Source: an uncultured Candidatus Saccharibacteria bacterium (GTDB lineage: Bacteria > Patescibacteriota > Saccharimonadia > Saccharimonadales > Saccharimonadaceae). From it: a DNA stretch of 5,136 bases. Below, piece by piece: positions 1-5,136 of the stretch (the first letter of the stretch is position 1; every line of letters begins with the position of its first letter). Below the pieces are notes generated by a model, which had not been told where the DNA came from, did not search any database, and saw only the letters and a program-made list of their open reading frames with translations. Where the stretch lies: the NCBI GenBank assembly GCA_947364965.1, contig CANAUU010000067.1:1-5136 (forward strand), given 5' to 3'. Position numbers and translations under genes: made by a program.

Positions 1-1389
1 GCCACTTAGAACGACTGCACCAGCTGTCTTGAGGAGGATCCCACCAACAATACCAGCTACGCCACCACCGAGGTTGACTGCGAGGGATATTACGGAATTC
101 GCTATTTCATTGGCGGAGCAAGCGTTCATGGCGTAGCCATTTCCGAGGAGTGAGCTCATGGCACGTTCGTTAGAATATGATTTACTAATAGCCGAAATAG
201 CGGTGGTGCCTAACGTAGCGTAGGCTCCTCCTAGAACTAATTGTAGACCGGTGGCTTCCAGTGCCGAACCAGTTATTTCTTCGTCGTTTTCGCCAGTGGT
301 GGTGACCGTTGAACTTACTTTATTGAGCGCTTCATGGATCATAGCTGAATCGCCTTCCCCAGCCATAGTTTTACTGATGCTCTCCATGAACTTCATAAAG
401 GATTGTGCGGCTTGATACATAGAATTAGCGGCAACAGTCATGGCAATAAGGTTTCCAACTTTATAAACGCCACAGCCGAGGTTGAGAAAATCGCTGACGG
501 TTGATGCTACTTTGGAAATATAGCCTTCAGCTTTTGTCTTAACTTCGGTTTTATCGTTGGCTGAAGTACTGCTTTTGTCTGTTGCCCCATCAAGTGTGTC
601 GTCAATTTTTTTTGTTTCCCATTCCCCAGTTTCTTCATTGTAGACTTTTTCTTCACGTTTGGTTGGCGATTCTCCTGCTATCTGACTTGTAGCGTTGTTG
701 TCGAATTCGCTAGCAAGCCTTTTATTGTATGCTTCTGCATCTGCGGCGGCATCGCCGGTGGATTTTGCTCCGAAGAGCCAGTTGCGACTTATCTTGCGTA
801 ATGAATAAAATTTCTCGGCTATATTATCGAAGAATGATGCGATTTTTCCTTTCCTGGAGCTGTCATATGCATCGCGGAAGGCGGCATTATTAGTGTATAT
901 TTCATCAAAGTTGTTGCTATTGATTTCCACTCCATCAAAGAATAGAGTGGTAGTATTGCCTGATTTACTTGAAGTGATATGGTTATTTGATAGGTTCCTT
1001 AAAAAGGATTTTGAAAAACCTGATGTGGGCCAAGTTGCTGATTTTGGTGTGCCTGCGGCCATAAATTTGGCTAAAATTTTAGCTCGCATTGTATTGCTAG
1101 GACCCTGTGTGTTTGTGGCCTCAGTTGGCAAGTTGTTGAGCGCTCCCATAAGGAGTGAGTTGGAGCTTCCGAGGAAGGTACCGCCGCCGACGAAGAGGGC
1201 AATGATGGTGATGAGGGCGGCGAAGCCTTTTTTCTTGCCTTTGCCTTTGACTTTGGTTTTGGTGGGGGTGAGGTCGCGACCGGAGCCGGTGTAGAGAGAT
1301 TCCTCGTTCGCAGCACTGCGCGTCAGAGCGCCGTTTTCGGCGTTCCGGAGGGCGGAAACAGCATTAGTGACTGCGACAGGGGTAGCCAT
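1..1389 (-). CDS. Large T4SS-associated membrane protein, VirB6/TrbL-like candidate, 3' partial
   Basis: The frame runs from ATG 1389, 2 nt after the VirB4 stop, through the left edge without a stop (463 codons), so the C-terminus is missing. Residues 1-43 are polar. A basic stretch at 44-54 (KTKVKGKGKKK) leads into a hydrophobic segment at 55-74 (GFAALITIIALFVGGGTFLG), which fits a signal anchor with a cytoplasmic N-terminus. Residues 84-295 are polar and probably outside the membrane, including a Lys/Glu-rich stretch at 244-290. Further hydrophobic or small-residue segments lie near 302-322, 382-402 and 432-462; the last is Gly/Ala/Val-rich, as in channel-forming or pore-lining helices. Single Cys residues occur at 306 and 424. 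I do not recognise a catalytic motif. Position directly after VirB4, size and multiple hydrophobic segments suggest a VirB6/TrbL-type channel protein, but this is inference. A surface protein specific to Saccharibacteria is an alternative. GC content and codon use change sharply within the gene. Confidence 0.7.
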   Translation of the reverse strand, partial: MATPVAVTNAVSALRNAENGALTRSAANEESLYTGSGRDLTPTKTKVKGKGKKKGFAALITIIALFVGGGTFLGSSNSLLMGALNNLPTEATNTQGPSNTMRAKILAKFMAAGTPKSATWPTSGFSKSFLRNLSNNHITSSKSGNTTTLFFDGVEINSNNFDEIYTNNAAFRDAYDSSRKGKIASFFDNIAEKFYSLRKISRNWLFGAKSTGDAAADAEAYNKRLASEFDNNATSQIAGESPTKREEKVYNEETGEWETKKIDDTLDGATDKSSTSANDKTEVKTKAEGYISKVASTVSDFLNLGCGVYKVGNLIAMTVAANSMYQAAQSFMKFMESISKTMAGEGDSAMIHEALNKVSSTVTTTGENDEEITGSALEATGLQLVLGGAYATLGTTAISAISKSYSNERAMSSLLGNGYAMNACSANEIANSVISLAVNLGGGVAGIVGGILLKTAGAVVLSG

Positions 1390-1391
1390 AG

Positions 1392-3227
1392 TTATCTACG
1401 CATACCTCCAGGTTTAGTGGTGATGAGAGACTCTTCGGTTTCGGAAGCGATAATCTGGATATGGACGTGGTTGGCACCGGCGAAGAAGAGACCTTGACCA
1501 ACTGGGAAGTTGGCGAGGCGTTTCTTTTCTTCATTGGTGAGCTTGAAGACATCAGAAAGGACGTCAACGGCGGAGGCTGACTGTTTCAGGAGAAGCTGCA
1601 TGGAGGAGTTTGCGACGATAGCGCGACCCATTTTGCTGCTCATGAAGTCTTCAACGTCCTGGGTGATAGTAGTAAGACCGAGGTAGTATTTGCGAGCACG
1701 CTTAGCGAGGCTGAAGAGGAAGTTGGCGGAGTCGTCGTATTTCATGAGTTGCCAAGCCTCGTCGACGATGAGAAGGCGGCGCTTTTGATCGGCGCGAACG
1801 ATGTTCCAGATGTGAGAAAGAATAATATACATGGCGACGGGACGGAGTTCGTCCTCGAGGTCGCGGATGTTGAAGACGACCATTTGGTTATTGATGTCGA
1901 TATTTGATTGTTGTGAGAAGATGCCTGCAAAAGTACCGGTCGTGTATTTGCGGAGACGCTGGGCGAGTTGTGGACCGGTGCCACCCATGTGAAGGAGGGT
2001 GTCGTAGAGGTTGATAATGGTCGGTGGAGTGGCTTGGTGGGTGAGTGGGTCGCTAGTAATGCCGGCACGGGCGTAGGTATCAATGAGGGCTTGGTCGAGG
2101 TCAGCCTCTTCGTTGGCGGTGAGAGCAGGAACGACTTGGCCATTGGCGGCGACTTGGTTGCCGCCGAGCATGAGGCGGAAAAGACCGTGGAGAGTGACAA
2201 GATTAGCGCGGAGAGCGTCATTAGCATCTTCGCTATCGACGACTTTTGGAAGGTCGAAAGGATTGATACGGACGTCGGAGTTCAAAGATAGGCGAATATA
2301 ACTGCCGCCGACGGCGTCGCAAAGTTTCTGATATTCGTTTTCTGGGTCGATGATGAGGATTTCGGCGCCGATCATCATAGAACGGAGAGCTTCAAGCTTG
2401 ACAGCGAAAGATTTACCAGCACCAGATTTCGCGAAGACGACGAGGTTGGCGTTTTCTAGACTGAAGCGGTCGAAAATGACAAGACCATTGTTGTGCATAT
2501 TGATACCGTAGAGAATACCCTTTTCTTGGGTGAGGTCGGCGGAAGTGAATGGGAAGCTGGTGGAGATGGCGCCGGTGTTCATATTGCGGCGGATTTGGAG
2601 CTGGTCGGTGCATTGAGGCATGGTGCTGTTCATTCCCTGTTCTTGCTGGGCGCTGGCGACTTTGCTGAAGATCATTTGTTGACCGAGGAGGGTTTCGACT
2701 TTGTGCTGGACGAAGTTGAGTTCGTCAAGGGAGTCGGCCCATAAAGTGATATAGAGGCCAAAGCGGAAGAATTTTTCGGCACCGACCTGGAGTTTGTCGC
2801 GGAGTTCCTCGGCGTCGTTGATGGCGGCTTCGATTTCTGGATCGCGGACTTTGCCACGTTCGGCGTTGACTTGGTGGCTAGCTTCGAGCTGGGTGACTTT
2901 TTTGCGGAGGTTTTTCATGACGACGGTGGTTTCGACGGGATAAACATACATGGAGACGTCGAGAACCTCGTCGATGTTGATAAGGGAGGAAATCCAACCA
3001 GTGTAGAGAGTGCGAGGATAGCCATAGACGTAGATAGTGCGGCCATATTTGGTACCGAGGCGGAAATAGCCAGAGTGAATTTCGATGGAGCTAGGGGAAA
3101 TGAGGTCACGGAGGGTGGTAATTCCCTGTTCAAAGGCTTGCTGGACTTCAGCTTCTTCGGCGTGTTGGGACTGAATAGCGATTTCGGCGGCAGTGAGCTG
3201 CTTGGCGACTTTGTTTTTTCTAGGCAT
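1392..3227 (-). CDS. virB4: VirB4-type T4SS ATPase (TraC/TrbE-like)
   Basis: This 611-residue cytoplasmic ATPase would power T4SS assembly and substrate transfer, docked on the PrgI/VirB3-type membrane protein. I chose ATG 3227 because AAAGGAG lies 9 nt upstream. The same frame is open to an ATG at 3332, but that would add 35 unremarkable residues and overlap the upstream gene by over 100 nt. Residues 1-35 are charged and helical. About 36-240 form the VirB4 N-terminal lobe, including SGYFRLGTKYGRTIYVYGYP and a helical hairpin near 105-150. The RecA-like motor follows: Walker A AKSGAGKS at 266-273 (K272, S273), IIDPENEY at 292-299, Walker B LLIVDEAW at 485-492 (D489, E490), and the motif TTITQDVEDF at 519-528 (Q523). 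Residues 335-445 are the helical insertion usual in VirB4. All catalytic residues are present and the length is normal for the family, so it looks functional. The neighbours (PrgI upstream, a membrane protein downstream) agree with the assignment. Confidence 0.95.
   Translation of the reverse strand: MPRKNKVAKQLTAAEIAIQSQHAEEAEVQQAFEQGITTLRDLISPSSIEIHSGYFRLGTKYGRTIYVYGYPRTLYTGWISSLINIDEVLDVSMYVYPVETTVVMKNLRKKVTQLEASHQVNAERGKVRDPEIEAAINDAEELRDKLQVGAEKFFRFGLYITLWADSLDELNFVQHKVETLLGQQMIFSKVASAQQEQGMNSTMPQCTDQLQIRRNMNTGAISTSFPFTSADLTQEKGILYGINMHNNGLVIFDRFSLENANLVVFAKSGAGKSFAVKLEALRSMMIGAEILIIDPENEYQKLCDAVGGSYIRLSLNSDVRINPFDLPKVVDSEDANDALRANLVTLHGLFRLMLGGNQVAANGQVVPALTANEEADLDQALIDTYARAGITSDPLTHQATPPTIINLYDTLLHMGGTGPQLAQRLRKYTTGTFAGIFSQQSNIDINNQMVVFNIRDLEDELRPVAMYIILSHIWNIVRADQKRRLLIVDEAWQLMKYDDSANFLFSLAKRARKYYLGLTTITQDVEDFMSSKMGRAIVANSSMQLLLKQSASAVDVLSDVFKLTNEEKKRLANFPVGQGLFFAGANHVHIQIIASETEESLITTKPGGMRR
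1404..1409 (-). promoter_or_regulatory. Probable distant ribosome binding site for the large membrane protein
   Basis: GGAGGT on the minus strand is the only Shine-Dalgarno-like sequence near ATG 1389. It lies within the VirB4 Gly-Gly codons and is 14 nt from the start, longer than the usual 5-9 nt. Because the VirB4 stop is only 2 nt before the ATG, ribosomes could also reach this start by termination and re-initiation. Confidence 0.45.
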
Positions 3228-4260
3228 TTGGTTTTTCTCCTTTACGAACATAAGTGGTGGCAAGTTTGGAAAAATCGACGAGCGGTTCGCGGACGGCGGT
3301 GTCGGGGTTGTTGAAGTTATAATATAACTCACTTAATTCACGGGTGTTGAGGCGGACGGATTGAATGCCAATTTGGAAAAGACCAGAAACAACTGCTTCG
3401 ACGCGATTATTGAGTTCATCAACGGCTTTGTTGTAGGTATCACGGTTGATACGGGTGACTTCAGGGGCTTTTTTGCCGAAGGTTTTGAAGAGGTTTTTGG
3501 TCTGATTAACGAAGGCCTCGGCGTCGGCGGAGCTGTAATACGGGATAACGACGAAGAAGGATTTATCCATAATATTGGCTTCTTGAGAAAGAAGGTCGAT
3601 AAAGTTGATGTAGTCGTCCATGAGGACACCAAGTAGCATATTGTCGTTGTTGCGACGGATGGTGGTGAGGCGATCAATGTATGGGCCAATGTCAACACGT
3701 TGAGAGCGGACGAGGATTTGGACGTTGAAATTGAGGGAGTTGAGGAAGTTTTGATAACTATATTCAACGCCTTCACGCTCTTGTTCGGACATGAGGTCGA
3801 AGTTGATGGATTGACAGGCGACGACGGCGCGGAAGGAGCCATCTTTCATAATGACAAGACCGTCGCGGAGCTCGGAGATGAGGAGGGTGGATTGAGTGGA
3901 GATGGGGTTTTCAATGACCTTGGGGGCTTGAGCTTGGCCAGTGAGGGCTTGTTGACCTTCGGGTGCTTGGCTGGCGAGAGTTTGGGTGCCCATGGTGTTC
4001 ATGGCAGCTTGTTGCTGAGTGAGGACTTGTTGTTGATTGGTGTTGGACTGATACATTTGGGACTGGGCGAATTGCTGGCCAGGTTGATAGCCCATGGGTT
4101 GTGTAGCGGGCATAGCATTGGGTGCTGGCGGCATGGGGTTCTGGGCTTGGGGCGGTATAGGCATATTGTTTGGCATCGGTGGCATAGCGGATTGAGGAGC
4201 AGACCCGGCGCCTGATTGGGCGGGGACATTGAACTGACCTGGGTTGGTTTGTGGATTCAT
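3220..4260 (-). CDS. TraC/VirB4 N-terminal-lobe-like protein lacking an ATPase domain
   Basis: This 346-residue protein starts at an ATG preceded by AAGGAG with a 5-nt spacer and ends TAG. Residues 1-118 are low-complexity, rich in Pro, Gln, Met, Asn and Ala (for example MPPMPNNMPIPPQAQNPMPP), and probably disordered. A folded domain follows at about 119-320. It opens with STQSTLLISELRDGLVIMKD and continues with GSFRAVVACQSINFDLMS, then YSYQNFLNSLNFNVQILVRS and YIDRL. This alpha/beta pattern resembles the N-terminal lobe of TraC/VirB4 ATPases. No Walker A, Walker B or transmembrane segment is present, so it should not hydrolyse ATP. It lies between PrgI and the complete VirB4 and overlaps VirB4 by 8 nt, so it is probably made with VirB4 and may join it at the cytoplasmic face. 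The function is inferred from similarity and position. It could alternatively be an adaptor specific to this bacterial group. Confidence 0.8.
   Translation of the reverse strand: MNPQTNPGQFNVPAQSGAGSAPQSAMPPMPNNMPIPPQAQNPMPPAPNAMPATQPMGYQPGQQFAQSQMYQSNTNQQQVLTQQQAAMNTMGTQTLASQAPEGQQALTGQAQAPKVIENPISTQSTLLISELRDGLVIMKDGSFRAVVACQSINFDLMSEQEREGVEYSYQNFLNSLNFNVQILVRSQRVDIGPYIDRLTTIRRNNDNMLLGVLMDDYINFIDLLSQEANIMDKSFFVVIPYYSSADAEAFVNQTKNLFKTFGKKAPEVTRINRDTYNKAVDELNNRVEAVVSGLFQIGIQSVRLNTRELSELYYNFNNPDTAVREPLVDFSKLATTYVRKGEKPNA
3237..3243 (-). promoter_or_regulatory. Ribosome binding site that decides the VirB4 start
   Basis: AAAGGAG on the minus strand sits 9 nt before ATG 3227, within the last codons of the upstream N-lobe gene. 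It supports the 611-residue VirB4 rather than the longer frame beginning at 3332. The overlapping arrangement (the ATG precedes the TAG of the upstream gene) implies translational coupling. Confidence 0.82.
3907..4260 (-). other. Low-complexity P/Q/M/N-rich N-terminal region of the N-lobe protein
   Basis: Residues 1-118 of the 346-residue protein are dominated by Pro, Gln, Met, Asn and Ala, with loose repeats such as MPPMP, MPIPP and MPPAP and later Q runs (NQQQ, TQQQ). No membrane segment or predicted fold is apparent. It is likely an intrinsically disordered extension of the folded domain that begins at about residue 119. Confidence 0.75.
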
Positions 4261-4265
4261 GATTA

Positions 4266-4271
4266 CTCCTT
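4266..4271 (-). promoter_or_regulatory. Ribosome binding site for the TraC/VirB4 N-lobe gene
   Basis: AAGGAG on the minus strand lies 5 nt before ATG 4260, inside the 19-nt gap after the PrgI stop. It is a strong, well-placed Shine-Dalgarno sequence and fixes the start of this gene. Confidence 0.85.
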
Positions 4272-4279
4272 AATGCTGC

Positions 4280-4582
4280 TTAATGTAGTGATACGTAAAC
4301 TTCGCTTTCGTTTTCTTCACGGATGCGGTCGGCAGTTTTCTGGACGTCTTCGACAGGCTGAGGAATAGGGTTAGCGGGAGTGTCGGAAAAATTGACGGGT
4401 TGTTGATTCATGAGGGGATCTTGACCAGGAACATCAGCGCTAGTGATAGCGCCAGGGAGGTCGGGTTGAATGACGACTGGAGATTCGAAGCCGGAGGTAG
4501 TAGCAGGGGCGCCAGAAGCGGAGAATCCGCTGTCATTGCCGTTAAATTCGGCGCGGGGTTGGATGACGCGCTGACCGGGGAG
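4280..4582 (-). other. Disordered P/N/Q/S-rich C-terminal tail of the PrgI-like protein
   Basis: The last 100 residues, from LPGQRVIQPRAE onwards, are rich in Pro, Asn, Gln, Ser and Gly and lack hydrophobic segments. Only the final 25 or so residues (VEDVQKTADRIREENESEVY) look helical and charged, and could be a short binding element at the tip of the tail. This part has no counterpart in the short PrgI proteins of Gram-positive conjugation systems. Confidence 0.65.
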
Positions 4583-5136
4583 TTGAATCATATTGCCGTT
4601 GGCGATGCTATTATCATAGTTATATTCTGAGGTTTCGATAGCATTACGCATTTGGTTGACGACGGCTTCGCGGCGCTTTTGTTGTTGCTGGACCATGATG
4701 TTGTTGAGGTTGTAATTATCATTGCGGTTAGCGTCGAACATATCAGTCGTGTTGTAAGCTTCGGCATAGAATTCATCTTTCATGGTGGTGCTGGCGTTTT
4801 TGATGGCGTGACCTTCAGAGTCGACAATCTCGGCCAAGAAGGAAAGGCGATGGCTGGCTTCTTCGCTAGAAAGGTCGCGGGCGCGGGAGGCTTCAACTTG
4901 TTTCGGGGCGGTGATTAAGATGGTGGATTCGCTCTGGCCGGGGAGCCAATAGCGTTTGTTAGGCTTGGTGTAGAAAGAAAGTAGCGCAGCGAGGTAGGTC
5001 TCCATAGGTTGGTCTTTTTTCAGGGGGAGGGCAAGGGCGCCAAAAAAGATCATGAACGGGACGGGGATGATGGCGAGGAGCGGGAAAAGCTGGAAGAGCG
5101 CAACGGCGAGCATGCCGCACCCAAAAACAATCATCA
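4280..5136 (-). CDS. PrgI-family (VirB3-like) T4SS inner-membrane protein with long C-terminal tail, 5' partial
   Basis: This is the inner-membrane subunit expected to recruit the VirB4 ATPase. The reading frame is open through the right edge. The first visible ATG (5134) falls inside a hydrophobic segment and no ribosome site is visible, so the true start is outside the window, probably a few tens of residues upstream. Numbering from that Met, residues 1-38 are almost all hydrophobic (two membrane segments broken near LFPLL). The family-like block LPLKKDQPMETYLAALLSFY follows at 37-56, then a cytoplasmic KPNKRYWLPG. Residues 95-112 (SHRLSFLAEIVDSEGHAIKN) form a second ordered block that I recall from Saccharibacteria PrgI proteins. 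Residues 145-165 are Q/K/R-rich and probably helical. Residues 185-284 are P/N/Q/S-rich and look disordered. Typical PrgI proteins of Gram-positive conjugation systems are about 110-120 residues, so this one is more than twice as long. It ends TAA, 19 nt before the next gene. Family assignment is confident; the tail's role is unknown. Confidence 0.87.
   Translation of the reverse strand, partial: MIVFGCGMLAVALFQLFPLLAIIPVPFMIFFGALALPLKKDQPMETYLAALLSFYTKPNKRYWLPGQSESTILITAPKQVEASRARDLSSEEASHRLSFLAEIVDSEGHAIKNASTTMKDEFYAEAYNTTDMFDANRNDNYNLNNIMVQQQQKRREAVVNQMRNAIETSEYNYDNSIANGNMIQLPGQRVIQPRAEFNGNDSGFSASGAPATTSGFESPVVIQPDLPGAITSADVPGQDPLMNQQPVNFSDTPANPIPQPVEDVQKTADRIREENESEVYVSLH

Noticed and set aside
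893..1294. Plus-strand frame of 133 codons opposite the membrane-protein gene
   Set aside because: It has hydrophobic stretches, but these mirror the opposite gene's codons. The minus-strand frame is open for 463 codons and fits the operon.
2409..2432. Walker A of VirB4 begins with Ala (AKSGAGKS) instead of Gly
   Set aside because: The general P-loop pattern allows Ala or Gly at this position, and the catalytic Lys and Ser are present, so it is not a defect.
3228..3332. 35-residue N-terminal extension of VirB4 from the ATG at 3332
   Set aside because: It would overlap the upstream gene by over 100 nt, the added residues have no family character, and a strong ribosome site precedes ATG 3227.
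2871..4215. Long plus-strand open frames (2871-3314 and 3700-4215)
   Set aside because: They are antisense to well-supported genes, have no recognisable domains, and arise from the biased codon use of the real genes.
3907..4260. P/Q/M-rich stretch as a DNA tandem repeat or CRISPR-like array
   Set aside because: The repetition is loose and at the amino-acid level only, with no fixed unit or spacing.
5132..5134. ATG at 5134 as the true start of the PrgI-like gene
   Set aside because: It falls inside the first hydrophobic segment, the preceding partial codon (NTG) cannot be a stop, and the soluble N-terminus usual in PrgI is missing, so the gene continues beyond the window.
1..5136. Recoded UGA (as in Gracilibacteria or Absconditabacteria)
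   Set aside because: No in-frame TGA occurs in any of the four genes and glycine is written with GGN codons. The three visible stops are TAA, TAG and TAA, too few to judge UGA use as a stop.
1..5136. Internal promoters, terminators, RNA genes or insertion sequences
   Set aside because: The longest non-coding gap is 19 nt, and no hairpin with a T-run, tRNA-like fold, inverted terminal repeat or transposase was seen.

Overview
This window is a fragment of a chromosomal or plasmid-borne type IV secretion (T4SS) operon, very likely from a Candidate Phyla Radiation bacterium. Candidatus Saccharibacteria (TM7) is my best guess. The assignment rests on recalled protein character: a PrgI-type protein carrying the stretch ALPLKKDQPMETYLAALLSFY and then a long tail, followed by a separate TraC/VirB4 N-lobe protein and a VirB4 ATPase. 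No database search was possible. All genes lie on the minus strand, so the operon reads from right to left. The three visible stop codons are TAA, TAG and TAA, and no in-frame TGA was seen, so nothing suggests a changed genetic code.

Layout in transcription order: (1) 5136-4280, a PrgI-like (VirB3-equivalent) inner-membrane protein whose N-terminus lies beyond the right edge; (2) 4260-3220, a 346-residue protein with a P/Q/M-rich disordered N-terminus and a domain resembling the N-terminal lobe of TraC/VirB4, but with no ATPase motifs; (3) 3227-1392, a full VirB4-type ATPase of 611 residues with Walker A, Walker B and the TQD motif; (4) 1389-1, the first 463 residues of a large membrane protein that continues past the left edge and stands where a VirB6/TrbL-like channel protein would be expected.

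Spacing is extremely tight: a 19-nt gap, then an 8-nt overlap, then a 2-nt gap. There is no room for an internal promoter or terminator, so the genes are almost certainly co-transcribed and partly translationally coupled. Together they would form the inner-membrane and energising part of a secretion machine: PrgI anchors VirB4 at the membrane, VirB4 supplies ATP-driven work, the N-lobe protein probably joins or regulates that ATPase assembly, and the large membrane protein would contribute to the translocation channel or project outside the cell. The coupling protein, the cell-wall hydrolase, and any relaxase or effectors are not in the window.

No RNA gene, mobile element, CRISPR array or non-coding stretch over 300 bases is present. 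The points most worth following up are the ATPase-less VirB4 N-lobe paralogue next to the full VirB4, the two disordered tails meeting at the prgI/N-lobe gene junction, and a sharp composition change inside the large membrane protein.
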